NCBI RefSeq assembly: GCF_019049655.1
Contig: NZ_JAFMOX010000066.1
Span: 186,001-250,000, forward strand
DNA: 64,000 bases
Direction of reading: 5' to 3'
Source: Rahnella rivi
GTDB taxonomy: Bacteria > Pseudomonadota > Gammaproteobacteria > Enterobacterales > Enterobacteriaceae
The position numbers and the translations under genes are program-made. The notes below the pieces were generated by a model, which worked only from the letters and a program-made list of their open reading frames with translations, had not been told where the DNA came from and did no database searches. This document shows positions 41,817-51,100 of this stretch, piece after piece; position 1 is the first letter of the stretch; the number at the start of each line of letters is the position of its first letter.

Positions 41817-42104
41817 TCAGGCCAGAGTTTTCAAGCGTCGAATGGTGAGTTCATCGAGTTTACCTTCCAGACTCGCGGCGAAGTGCTGGAAGTGAGAAGT
41901 GTTATTGTGCTGATTCAGGGCTTCTTCGGATTTCCAGCGCTCATAAAATACGAACGTTCCTTCTTTATCCAGATCCCGATGAAGCTCATATTGCAGGCAA
42001 CCCACTTCCTGGCGGCTGGGCTCAATAACTTCGAGCAAAGCTTCCGTTACCTCAGCCTTAAATTCCGGTTTAGCAACAATAGTGGCAACAACTCTGATTT
42101 CCAT
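41817..42104 (-). CDS. Antibiotic biosynthesis monooxygenase (ABM) family protein
   Basis: Small ferredoxin-like protein of 95 residues in the ABM family, with members such as YgiN (quinol monooxygenase) and LsrG. It shows the family pattern MEIRVVATIVAKPEFKAEV, then SRQEVGCLQYELHRDLDKEGTFVFYERWKSEEALNQHNNTSHFQ, with the EGCLxYxL-type and WxSxEALxxH core. Cofactor-free oxidation of a small quinol or signal molecule is possible, but the substrate is unknown. It sits between rne and pyrC, where E. coli carries flagellar and other genes. Preceded by an AGGAGAA ribosome site. Confidence 0.87.
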   Translation of the reverse strand: MEIRVVATIVAKPEFKAEVTEALLEVIEPSRQEVGCLQYELHRDLDKEGTFVFYERWKSEEALNQHNNTSHFQHFAASLEGKLDELTIRRLKTLA

Positions 42105-42327
42105 AGTAGTTCTCCTGTTATTTTGTCCTGCTTCCGGGTGATCCCGTGAAGCCCGGCGAGTAAAATCTGTGACTACTATGACCCCTTCTCTGCATTGATT
42201 TCAATACGAAGTTTATTTAACAGATGCAAGCCAGCGGTTTTGCGCTTATTCTTGTTCCCCGCCGCTAATGCTCCCATTACCGCACCTGATCCCAACATCT
42301 TGTCTCTCAATGCCGGAGTTTTGCCTG

Positions 42328-43377
42328 ATGACCGCAACACCGCAAGTTTTAAGAATCCGCCGCCCAGATGACTGGCACATTCACCTACGTGACGATGATA
42401 TGCTCAGTACGGTGTTACCTTTCACCAGTGAAGTATTTGGCCGTGCGATTGTCATGCCAAACCTGACACCGCCTGTCACTACTGTGGAAGCTGCTCTGGC
42501 CTACCGCAGCCGCATTCTCAACGCAGTGCCTGAAGGCCATAATTTCACACCGTTGCTGACCTGTTATCTGACCGATTCAGTCGATCCTGACGAAATTGCC
42601 CGCGGATTCGAACAAGGTGTTTTCACCGCTGCAAAACTGTATCCGGCAAATGCCACCACAAATTCCCAGCATGGTGTGTCTGATGTGAAAACCATTTATC
42701 CGGTGCTGGAGCGTATGCAGAAAATCGGCATGCCGCTGCTGATCCACGGTGAAGTGACTCACAGCCATGTCGATATTTTCGACCGTGAAGCGTATTTCAT
42801 TGATGAAGTGATGGATCCGGTTCGTCGTCAGTTCCCGGAACTGAAAATTGTGTTCGAACACATCACCACCAAAGATGCCGCTCAGTATGTTCTGGAAGGC
42901 AATCAGTATCTGGGCGCAACGATTACGCCGCAGCATCTGATGTTTAACCGCAACCACATGCTGGTGGGCGGCGTTCGTCCGCACCTGTTCTGCCTGCCAA
43001 TTCTCAAACGCAATATCCATCAGGAAGCACTGCGTAATGTGATAGCCAGCGGCGCCGAGCGCTTCTTCCTTGGCACTGACTCCGCGCCTCACACCAAAGG
43101 GCGCAAAGAGTCGAGCTGCGGCTGCGCGGGGTGTTTCAATGCTCCTTTGGCGATGCCCGCGTACGCTACAGTGTTTGAAGAGATGAACGCGCTGCAGCAT
43201 TTGGAAGCCTTTAGCTCACTGAATGGTCCGCGCTTCTACGGCCTGCCGGTCAATGAAGATTTTATCGAACTGACCCGTACGCCGGTGACACAGCCGGAGG
43301 AAATCGCCCTGGGTGATGAGTGCGTTGTGCCATTCCTGGCGGGGCAGACCCTGAACTGGACAGTGACGGCCTGCTAA
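42328..43377 (+). CDS. pyrC: Dihydroorotase
   Basis: Zinc enzyme that closes N-carbamoyl-aspartate to dihydroorotate, the third step of pyrimidine synthesis. I start at ATG 42328 (MTATPQVLRIRRPDDWHIHLRD), preceded by GGAG; this gives 349 residues (E. coli: 348). Metal ligands: HIHLRD near residue 17, the carbamylated lysine in FTAAKLYPANATTNS, HGEVTH, VFEHIT, and the Asp in FLGTDSAPH. E. coli pyrC is controlled by CTP-dependent choice of transcript start; the run TTGTTCCCCGCC about 70 bases upstream could serve this, but I cannot prove it. Confidence 0.97.
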   Translation: MTATPQVLRIRRPDDWHIHLRDDDMLSTVLPFTSEVFGRAIVMPNLTPPVTTVEAALAYRSRILNAVPEGHNFTPLLTCYLTDSVDPDEIARGFEQGVFTAAKLYPANATTNSQHGVSDVKTIYPVLERMQKIGMPLLIHGEVTHSHVDIFDREAYFIDEVMDPVRRQFPELKIVFEHITTKDAAQYVLEGNQYLGATITPQHLMFNRNHMLVGGVRPHLFCLPILKRNIHQEALRNVIASGAERFFLGTDSAPHTKGRKESSCGCAGCFNAPLAMPAYATVFEEMNALQHLEAFSSLNGPRFYGLPVNEDFIELTRTPVTQPEEIALGDECVVPFLAGQTLNWTVTAC

Positions 43378-43436
43378 ATACCCGTCAGACAAAATCGTAA
43401 GTAACTGCACTGTGCGATTTTCTCTTCATCTCCTAG

Positions 43437-43472
43437 TTGCGTAACCCGCGGATTGACTGTATAAATATACAG
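43437..43472 (+). promoter_or_regulatory. dinI promoter with LexA (SOS) box
   Basis: The LexA box is CTGTATAAATATACAG (43457-43472), one internal change from the ideal palindrome and flanked by TTGA/TCAA. It covers a -10 element TATAAA (43460-43465), and TTGCGT at 43437 is 17 bases upstream. LexA binding would block this promoter. Confidence 0.88.
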
Positions 43473-43493
43473 TCAATCTATTCAGGAGGTCCT

Positions 43494-43748
43494 ATGCGTG
43501 TTGAAATCACTATCGATAAAACCAAACCTCTGCCTGTCGGTGCGCTTGATGCGTTATCAGGCGAATTGAGTAAAAGAATCAACAAACAGTTTTCCGACCG
43601 TGAAAATAATATTCAGGTCCGTTATGCCGGCGCTAATAGCTTGTCCGTTCTCGGTGGTGCAAAAACTGACCGTGATCTGATCGAGGAAATTCTTCAGGAA
43701 ACCTGGGAAAGTGCCGATGACTGGTTTTCAAATCAGAATGATGAGTAA
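43494..43748 (+). CDS. dinI: DNA damage-inducible protein I
   Basis: Small SOS protein that binds and stabilises RecA filaments and slows UmuD and LexA cleavage. 84 residues (E. coli: 81). It begins MRVEITIDKTKPLPVGALDALSGELSKRI and ends with the acidic helix LIEEILQETWESADDWF, almost the same as in E. coli. Start ATG 43494 with AGGAGG just upstream. Directly behind a strong LexA box, which decides its regulation. Confidence 0.96.
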   Translation: MRVEITIDKTKPLPVGALDALSGELSKRINKQFSDRENNIQVRYAGANSLSVLGGAKTDRDLIEEILQETWESADDWFSNQNDE

Positions 43749-44108
43749 CGCGATGAAACGCCTGAAAATCAATCTTACTGACCCATCTTATTTATAATAA
43801 TCAGGTTTTTTACAAACCACGCCGCAAGGCTATTTCAGTATTTTACCGGGCGTCGCAGTCCGGTTTTTTATTGCTCTTTTCTGCTTAACATTGACTCACC
43901 GCTAAAAATCGAACACGCATAAATCCCCAGATAATTCTTACTCCACAGTTTGTCACTCACTAACAAATACAATTTTTTTACAATTAAATTCAATCAAACA
44001 CTCCTCAAAGCGATTTAACTGTTTATACTGAAATAGCTCACCTGATAATGAGCCGCATTGATCCTCAGATAGTCACTCACGTTAGTCACTACAAGATAAG
44101 GGGTCTAT
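43749..44108. other. Intergenic region between dinI and bssS
   Basis: Non-coding 360 bases. The left part holds the dinI terminator candidate. The right part is AT-rich and likely carries the bssS promoter (TATACT at 44024-44029 could be a -10). No gene is supported. Confidence 0.5.
43846..43872 (+). terminator. Probable terminator after dinI
   Basis: ACCGG and CCGGT form a five-base stem around a 10-base loop, followed by TTTTTT. The stem is short. Confidence 0.5.
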
Positions 44109-44363
44109 ATGGACAGAAATGATGAAGTTATTCAGACACACCCGCTTGTGGGTTGGGATATCAGTACCGTCGACTCTTATGACGCGATGATGATACGTCT
44201 ACATTACCTGTCTTCTAAAGACCAGACTCCCGAAAATGCTCAGGTAGACAGAACACTTTGGTTGACTACCGACGTTGCACGGCAACTGATTCACATTCTC
44301 GAAGCCGGTATTGAAAAGATTGAATCGAATGAGTACGAATACAGTGATCACCGAAAACACTAA
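44109..44363 (+). CDS. bssS: Biofilm regulator BssS
   Basis: Small cytosolic protein linked to biofilm formation, indole uptake and AI-2 signalling in E. coli; biochemical activity unknown. 84 residues, the same length. It carries the conserved EVIQTHPLVGWDISTVDSYD and TLWLTTDVARQLIHILEAGI. A TATACT sequence about 80 bases upstream may be its -10. Followed by a clear terminator. Confidence 0.95.
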   Translation: MDRNDEVIQTHPLVGWDISTVDSYDAMMIRLHYLSSKDQTPENAQVDRTLWLTTDVARQLIHILEAGIEKIESNEYEYSDHRKH

Positions 44364-44381
44364 TCTTTATCTGCCAGTCTG

Positions 44382-44414
44382 AGGCACCAGCGATTTCCAT
44401 CCTGGTGCCTTTTT
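44382..44414 (+). terminator. Terminator after bssS
   Basis: AGGCACCAG pairs with CTGGTGCCT around an 11-base loop, followed by TTTTC. Confidence 0.88.
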
Positions 44415-44506
44415 CTTTGCTGCCGCCCCGCTTGCCTTCGCTGCTGTAAACTCTCTATCATGCCCCAAACCATTTGTTAAATTTTTGTCAGAGGAGTCTG
44501 AGTAAC

Positions 44507-45622
44507 ATGGATTATGACCTCATCATTGTCGGCAGCGGCTCAGTAGGCTCTGCGGCAGGCTACTACGCCACCCGCGCAGGATTGAAAGTCCTGATGATCG
44601 ACAGCGCGATGCCACCGCATCAGACCGGCAGCCATCACGGTGAAACACGCCTTATCCGCCATGCCTATGGCGAAGGTGCGCGTTACGTGCCGATGCTGTT
44701 AAGGGCGCAGATGTTGTGGGATGAACTGGCTGAAGTCAGTGAAGAAAAGGTCTTCCACCGCAGCGGTGTGCTGAACATCGGCCCGGAAAACTCAGATTTT
44801 ATCGGAAATGTAAAAAACAGCGCCGAAACCTATGACCTGATAACGCAGGATATGAATGCTGAAGAAATCCGCACCAGATGGCCGCTCTTCACGCTGCCCG
44901 ACGGCTACTGCGGCGTATTTGAGCCTGACTCCGGGTACCTGCAAAGTGAAATCGCCATCAGCGCTTACATACGACTGGCGCGTGAAGCGGGCTGTGCGCA
45001 GTTGTTTAACTGCCCGGTCGACAGCATCCGCTGGCTGGAAAATGGTGTGGAAGTGTCCACGGCAGATGGTGTGTACAGTGGCGCAAAACTGGCTGTCACC
45101 GCCGGAACCTGGGTGACAAAAATTCTGCCTGAACTTCCGGTTAAACCGTTGCGAAAGGTATTTGCCTGGTTCCACGCCGACGGACGTTACAGTGAAGAAA
45201 ATCACTTCCCCGCGTTTACGCTCGAAACCCAGCAGGGCGATCAATATTACGGTTTTCCTTCGGTAAAAGACGCTCTCAAGCTCGGTAAGCACAACGGCGG
45301 GCAGTGGATCAATTCGCCGGAAGAACGTAAGCCTTATGGCGGATTCAGTCAGGACGGTACAGAGTCATTTAACTTTTTCCGTCACTTCCTGCCGGGTGTG
45401 GGGGTCAACCTGCGTGGTGCATCCTGCACGTATGACATGACGGAAGATGAAGATTTCATCATCGACACGCTGCCTGACCGCGATAACACGCTGGTCATTT
45501 CGGGTCTGAGCGGTCACGGTTTCAAATTTGCCAGTGTGTTAGGCGAAATAGTAACGCAATTCGCTAACAATCATCCTATCCCCTTTGATTTAAAGCCTTT
45601 TTCACTTTCGCGTTTCAAATAA
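44507..45622 (+). CDS. solA: N-methyl-L-tryptophan oxidase (SolA, MTOX)
   Basis: Flavoenzyme of the monomeric sarcosine oxidase family that demethylates N-methyl-tryptophan and similar amines, giving formaldehyde and peroxide. I start at ATG 44507 (MDYDLIIVGSGSVGSAAGYY) with GAGGAG upstream: 371 residues (E. coli: 372). The FAD loop GSGSVG lies at residues 9-14. Other family parts are HHGETRLIRHAYGEG, CAQLFNCPV, QYYGFPSVKDALKLGKHNGG, the Cys in GASCTYDMTEDEDFIIDTLP that holds FAD covalently, and SGLSGHGFKFASVLGEI. Neighbour of bssS as in E. coli. Confidence 0.95.
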   Translation: MDYDLIIVGSGSVGSAAGYYATRAGLKVLMIDSAMPPHQTGSHHGETRLIRHAYGEGARYVPMLLRAQMLWDELAEVSEEKVFHRSGVLNIGPENSDFIGNVKNSAETYDLITQDMNAEEIRTRWPLFTLPDGYCGVFEPDSGYLQSEIAISAYIRLAREAGCAQLFNCPVDSIRWLENGVEVSTADGVYSGAKLAVTAGTWVTKILPELPVKPLRKVFAWFHADGRYSEENHFPAFTLETQQGDQYYGFPSVKDALKLGKHNGGQWINSPEERKPYGGFSQDGTESFNFFRHFLPGVGVNLRGASCTYDMTEDEDFIIDTLPDRDNTLVISGLSGHGFKFASVLGEIVTQFANNHPIPFDLKPFSLSRFK

Positions 45623-45825
45623 TGGAATGAAAGAGAACCGTCATTTATATTCTGCTGACCGTTCTCTTTTATTCTTTACACTTTATCGGTGGGTTTCACT
45701 TTGAACCAGATCAATAGACTGGTATTTCCGAATTGACAGCATTATAGAAAAAAACCTATGCTAGCCCAAGAAATCACAGGAGTGGTTTCCAACGCGTAAA
45801 TCATACGCTTACACAAGGATGTAAT

Positions 45826-46494
45826 ATGAAACTCTCCGTTATTGAACCCTGTGGTTTCACCCGCTTAGGTGTTTTCTCTTATCTGATCGAGAATAATGAT
45901 CTCTATATTATTGATTCGGTGAATATCTCCCAGGCACTCAAATCTTTCAATGAATTCCAGCCTGATTTGATTCTCGTTAACATGACGCAATATTGTCATA
46001 GCGCAGAATTATCTGAAGAATTAAAAGCATTCTTTGAATTCCGCCATGGTGCCCGGATTTACTGCTACATCGACGCAAACTACCCGGAATGTGACGATCC
46101 GATCCCGATTACCCGCGATGTTTTTATCCTCAATAAACAATCACTGACAACACTTTTGAAACAGATTGCTTCAGATCCTGATGCTTACGTGCAGGCGAAT
46201 AATGTCGGATTACCGCGCATGTTGTTCAGCGATCAGGAAATTCTGGTGATGAACTACTGGATGTCGGAAATGCCGAACTACCGCATTGCCAGAAAATTGA
46301 ATATCAGCAGCCGCACCGTTTATGTCCATAAACGCCATCTGGCGCAGAAAATAAAAGTCCGCAACCGCTTAGAGTTCTGTTTCATATACAATTTGATTAA
46401 ATATTTGTTCTGGCCCATTGATGACATATCTGCCAGTCCCATCAGCCGCCAGATCAAAGACGATTTGTTAATGATCTATAAAGCTCACAGCTAA
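45826..46494 (+). CDS. LuxR/FixJ-type transcriptional regulator with receiver-like N-terminus
   Basis: 222 residues. The C-terminal quarter is a LuxR-type helix-turn-helix: LFSDQEILVMNYWMSEMPNYRIARKLNISSRTVYVHKRHLAQKIKVRNR. The N-terminal part has the pattern of a response-regulator domain (MKLSVIEPCGFTRLGVFSYLIEN, QPDLILVNMTQY). The usual phosphoacceptor Asp pocket is not intact (the aligned position reads LVNMTQ), so it probably works without phosphorylation, like RcsA-type regulators. I do not recognise a named orthologue. The gene is AT-richer than its surroundings. It stands alone, ended by a strong terminator, upstream of a MarR gene and near an efflux operon it might control. Confidence 0.8.
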   Translation: MKLSVIEPCGFTRLGVFSYLIENNDLYIIDSVNISQALKSFNEFQPDLILVNMTQYCHSAELSEELKAFFEFRHGARIYCYIDANYPECDDPIPITRDVFILNKQSLTTLLKQIASDPDAYVQANNVGLPRMLFSDQEILVMNYWMSEMPNYRIARKLNISSRTVYVHKRHLAQKIKVRNRLEFCFIYNLIKYLFWPIDDISASPISRQIKDDLLMIYKAHS

Positions 46495-46502
46495 AAACAA
46501 TC

Positions 46503-46528
46503 GCCCCGGCCTGCCGGGGCCTTTTTTT
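46503..46528 (+). terminator. Terminator after the LuxR-type regulator
   Basis: GCCCCGG and CCGGGGC pair around CCTG, followed by seven T. Confidence 0.93.
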
Positions 46529-46586
46529 GTCCTCTCCGCCAACCTCTTCGCAATATTCAGACACGTTTTCCCTTCCCATCACGCGG

Positions 46587-46614
46587 TTGCAGTTTTAATG
46601 CATAGGCCTACAAT
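46587..46614 (+). promoter_or_regulatory. Probable sigma-70 promoter of the MarR-type gene
   Basis: TTGCAG (46587-46592) and TACAAT (46609-46614) are spaced by 16 bases, about 40 bases before the start codon. Confidence 0.5.
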
Positions 46615-46654
46615 CGGTTCAGATTACCCGCCTCATTTTGAGGAGCCTCACAAA

Positions 46655-47119
46655 ATGGCCGAATTAAACATGGTGGACGCGACTCCCGCCGAGATCACAG
46701 AAACATTACTTTCCGTTATTCGTCTGATGCGTAAACAGGTCGATGCGGCAATGTCCGCTCAGGGGCTTTCACTTGCCCGTGGAAAACTGTTAACCGCCAT
46801 TGCACATGAAGGCACCTGCCGTCCGGGCGAACTGGCGCACGCGCTTCAGCAATCACCGCGAACGATCACTGACGCGATCGATGCAATGGACAGAGACGGT
46901 TTGTTAGTGAGAAAGCCGCATCCCACCGATCGCCGTTCACAGTTGCTTGAACTCACAGACGCAGGGAAGCAGGCGCTGGAACAGGTGAAGCAGCCAAAAC
47001 AGGCCGCCATTGACCGCCTGTTTGAAGGTCTCGATCCCCTTGCCCGTCAGCAGTTGCTGATTTCGCTGCGAAGTATTGAATCGCATGCGCAAGATATTGA
47101 GGAGCAAAACAAGGTCTAG
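46655..47119 (+). CDS. MarR family transcriptional regulator
   Basis: 154-residue winged-helix regulator. I use ATG 46655 (MAELNMVDATPAEITETLL) with GAGGAG upstream; the frame is open to 46598. The DNA-binding part shows LARGKLLTAIAHEGTCRPGELAHALQQSPRTITDAIDAMDRDGLLVRKPHPTDRRSQLLELTDAG, with the DRR wing. Family members usually bind phenolic or aromatic ligands and repress efflux or stress genes. It is convergent with the pump operon, and its stop codon overlaps the tqsA-like stop (CTAG). Control of the pump is a reasonable but untested inference. Confidence 0.9.
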   Translation: MAELNMVDATPAEITETLLSVIRLMRKQVDAAMSAQGLSLARGKLLTAIAHEGTCRPGELAHALQQSPRTITDAIDAMDRDGLLVRKPHPTDRRSQLLELTDAGKQALEQVKQPKQAAIDRLFEGLDPLARQQLLISLRSIESHAQDIEEQNKV

Positions 47120-48153
47120 CGGTTTGGTGCGCCATCGCCCAACAGGACAGCAATTTTATGTCCTGCGGCTGTGGGCTCCAGAGCGATTTTCATTACAATC
47201 GTCAACGGAACAGACAACAGCATGCCCACCGGCCCCATCAGCCAGCCCCAAAAAATCAGCGAAACGAAGACCACCAGCGTGGACAGCCCAAGCCCGCGTC
47301 CGAGGATCCTGGGATCAATAATGCTGCCAAAAATCACGTTAATCAGGATGTAACCCGCCGTCACCATCAGCCCGTCGCTCACGCCGTTGAACAGAAACGT
47401 CTGAATAATTGGCGGGATGGCCGCCAGGAAGGATCCGATATTCGGAATATAGTTCAGGGCAAAAGCCAGCATTCCCCACAGAAAGGCAAACCTGACGCCG
47501 ATGAACGCCAGTAATCCCCATACCGCCAGACCAGTGACGACGCTAATCAGCGTTTTAATCACCAGATACCGCGTCACACTGTCCAGTGCACGCTGGATAT
47601 TTGCCCTGCCCTTGCCGGGATCGTCTGAGAGTTGTTCCAGTTTGTAGGGCAACTGCGGGACTTCGAGCAGCATAAAGGCGACGGTCATCAGCAATAAGAA
47701 CAGGCCGGCCATGGCGTTCGACAAATAGCTGATGAGCTTACTCACCAGATTCAGTGTCGCAGCCGGATCAATGTAGCCTGCAAGCTGTTCCGGTGTGAAC
47801 GTCAGTTCGCCCTGCGGAAAATAGGCATCGTACTGGCGCAGTTTCTCGGCAATGATCCCGCGGTATTGCGGCAAGGTGCGTGCGAAATCATTGAGCGTGA
47901 CCAGCAACGTCGTTGTCAAAAACACCATCACACAAATCACCACCGTCGCCACCAGCATTACCGCGAGCGCTCGCGGCACCCGCGCTTTCTCCAGCAAAAC
48001 AATCAACGGATTCAGGACGAAAGCCAGAAACAGCGCCAGAATCAATGGGACGATAATATCTGCGGCGGATTTGATGCCGGCAAAAATCACCACCAGCATC
48101 GCCATCATCATGACAATTTTCAGCCCCTGATCCGTCACTATTGTCTTTCGCAT
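47116..48153 (-). CDS. tqsA: AI-2 exporter TqsA (AI-2E family)
   Basis: Inner-membrane protein of the AI-2E family with about eight predicted helices; in E. coli TqsA exports the quorum signal autoinducer-2 and affects biofilm. I start at ATG 48153 (MRKTIVTDQGLKIVMMMAML) with GGAG upstream: 345 residues (E. coli: 344). Strong likeness to TqsA: LRQYD-type loop, VAFMLLEVPQLPYKLEQL, FAFLWGMLAFALNYIPNIGS, and RGLGLSTLVVFVSLIFWGWLMGPVGMLLSVPLTI. It begins 32 bases after the RND pump gene on the same strand, an arrangement not found at tqsA in E. coli, so it may be the third gene of that operon. Confidence 0.88.
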   Translation of the reverse strand: MRKTIVTDQGLKIVMMMAMLVVIFAGIKSAADIIVPLILALFLAFVLNPLIVLLEKARVPRALAVMLVATVVICVMVFLTTTLLVTLNDFARTLPQYRGIIAEKLRQYDAYFPQGELTFTPEQLAGYIDPAATLNLVSKLISYLSNAMAGLFLLLMTVAFMLLEVPQLPYKLEQLSDDPGKGRANIQRALDSVTRYLVIKTLISVVTGLAVWGLLAFIGVRFAFLWGMLAFALNYIPNIGSFLAAIPPIIQTFLFNGVSDGLMVTAGYILINVIFGSIIDPRILGRGLGLSTLVVFVSLIFWGWLMGPVGMLLSVPLTIVMKIALEPTAAGHKIAVLLGDGAPNR

Positions 48154-48185
48154 GGCTTTCTCCTGTTCATGGCCTGTGCAGCAGA

Positions 48186-51100
48186 TTAACGCGATTTCGT
48201 CCATTCACGGAAACGTTGAATATGGACATACAGTGCCGGGATAAACAAGATCCCCGCCGTCGTTGACAGCAACATGCCACTGAATACCGTGACACCAATA
48301 ATGTGTCGGCTCATCGCGCCGGCACCGGAAGCCAGTACCAGCGGCAAGACACCGAGAATGAAGGAAATTGCCGTCATCATGACGGCACGAAAACGCTGTT
48401 TCGCCCCGTCCTGTGCCGCCTCCCGTACAGACGCCCCTTCTTCACGGCGTGCTTTCGAGAATTCCACAATAAGAATAGCATTCTTGGCCGCCAGCCCTAT
48501 CAGCAACACCATACCAATCTGCGCATACACATCATTGCTCAGCCCGGCCAGATGTAATCCCGCGATAGCGCCAAACACCGCGAAGATGACTGAAATCATC
48601 ACCACCAGCGGAATACTCCAGCTTTCATACTGCGCCACCAGGAACAGGTACGCGAATAACAGTGCCGCGGCGTAAATCAGAATCGCCTGGCCGCCAGCCT
48701 GAATTTCCTGTAATGACATTCCCGTCCATTCATATCCGTAACCAGCAGGAAGCTTTTCACTGAGAATATGTTCCATTTGCGCCATAGCTTCACCGGAACT
48801 CACGCCCTGCGCCGCCGAGCCGCTGATGGCCAGTGACGGGAACTGGTTGTATTGCGTGATAAATGGCGCGCCGAGTGAAGGCGTCAGATCAACCATTTTG
48901 CCCATGCTGACCAGCGAACCGTTATCGCTACGGACGCTCAGCGTGGAAATCTGGTCGGCGCGCTGGCGGTCCTCCATTTCATTTTGCATCTGCACATTGA
49001 ACAAACGGTTATTGATAATGAAATCGCTGACATTCACGCCACCCAGAGAGGTTTGTAGTGTGCCGAAAATCCGGCTGACCGGCACCTGCAACTGCGCGGC
49101 ACGGTCACGGTCAACGCTCAGGGCGATTTCAGGTACCGAGGCGCTGAAAGTGGTGAACACGCGGCTGAGCTGCGGATCCTGATTTGCCGCCATGATCAGC
49201 GCCTGACCGGTCGCTGCCAGTTCCTGCGGCGACTGCCCCTGCAATGCCTGCAGGCGAAGATCCAGACCCGATGCGGTTCCCAGGCCGGAAATCGCAGGCG
49301 GATTAATCGCCATGATCATCGCCGACGGGATGCCCGCCATCGCGGGTTGCAGGCGGCCTATCACCTGATCCACGCTGCTGCGTTCGCCCCAGGGTTTCAG
49401 CAAGACAATCCCGAACGCCGAATTTGGCGCACTGCCGCCGCTAAGCAGGCTGAAACCGCTGATGGCGATGACATCGTCAACGGCCGGGTCGTTTTCCAGC
49501 AGCGTCTGCATTTGTCCCAGTACCGCATCCGTTCGCCCGAGCGATGCGCCATCCGGCAACTGTACGTTGACGAAGAAATAGCCCTGATCTTCATCCGGCA
49601 GGAAGGATTTTGGCAACGTGGAATAACCCCACACGCACGCGACAAGAATCACCATCACGGTGAGGGCACTGGTCAGCACATGTTTACTAAGCCCGCCGGT
49701 CGCCGTGACATAAACATCACGCACCTTGTCCAGCCCCCGGTTGAAAGCGCCAAACAGGCGTGCCGGCTTTTCAGGGCGGGGTTTGAGCAAGGTCGCACAA
49801 AGTGCGGGTGTCAGGGTTAATGCATTGATACTTGAAAGAATCACCGCAGCCGACAGCGTTACCGCAAACTGACGATACAGCGCGCCTGTGATGCCGGGTA
49901 ACACGGCGATCGGCACAAATACCGCCATTAATACCACCGTTGTGGCGATGATTGGCCCGGCGATCTGTTTCAGCGCTTTACGGGTGGCTGCCACCCGGCC
50001 CAGCGAGGGATCTTCCGTCATCAGGCGCTCGACATTTTCAACCACCACAATGGCGTCATCCACCACCACCGTCAGCGCAAGAATGATGGCAAATAAGCTC
50101 AGCGTATTAGCGGAATAGCCAAACGCGTAGAGCACGGCAAAGGTGCCCAGCAAAGAGACGGGAATGGTCAGCGCGACAATAAAAGTGGCGCGTGCACTTT
50201 GCAAAAACAGAAAGACAATCGTCAGGACGACCAGAAATGTCAGGACGAGAGAGACGGCGATTTCATCCAGCGTGGCACTGACAAACTGGGTCGAGTCGAA
50301 TTTAATTTCGTAGTTGAGATCGTCCGGGAAATAACGCGCCTGTCGGGTCATCTCCTCACGCACAGCATTTGCCACGTTCAGCGCATTGGCACCGGGCGCA
50401 GGATAGACAGAAAGGAAAGCCGAAGGCGTCTGATTCAGCGTCGCGTTGACCTGATAATCCTGCGCACCCAGCTCAATGCGCGCGACGTCGCGCAACCGCA
50501 CCGCTCCGCCCTGTTCATTCTTACGCACGATAATATTGGCGAACTCTTCCGGTGAGCTGAGACGCCCGGCACCGCTGATCGTCAGGGTTTGCTGCTGTAA
50601 CGAAGGACTCGGCGATGCGCCAATCTGACCGGCCGCAGCCTGGACGTTCTGGCTCTGGATCGCGGCGCTGATTTCTGTACTGCTGACGTTCAGCGCCTCC
50701 ATCTTGCGCGGATCCAGCCAGATACGCATGCTGTAATCACGCGATCCGAAAACCTGTACGTCACCCACACCATCGATTCGCGCCAGAGCGTCCCGCAACT
50801 GAATGCTGGCGAAGTTGCTGATAAACAACATGTCATGGGTATTGTTGGGTGAAAGCAGGCTGATGCCCATTAAAATATTGGAAGCCTGTTTACGAACCGA
50901 CACGCCCGTGTTCAGCACTTCGGCGGGCAATTTTGCGCTCACCTGAGAAATCCGGTTCTGCACTTCAACCGCCGCCGTATCCGGATCGGTACCGCTGGCA
51001 AAGGTGATATTCAGTGAGTAGCTGCCGTTATTGCCGCTGTTTGAGGACATGTACAGCATATTGCTGACGCCGTTAACCTGCGCTTCAATAGGCGCCGCCA

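Noticed and set aside
42225..42262. Possible PurR or CTP-control site before pyrC
   Set aside because: A sequence like GCAAGCCAGCGGTTTTGCGC looks palindromic but fits the PurR consensus only with a gap. The start-switch region cannot be proven by eye.
47162..48189. Plus-strand frames opposite tqsA
   Set aside because: Composition rich in Gln, His and Arg with no ribosome site; shadow of a membrane protein gene.
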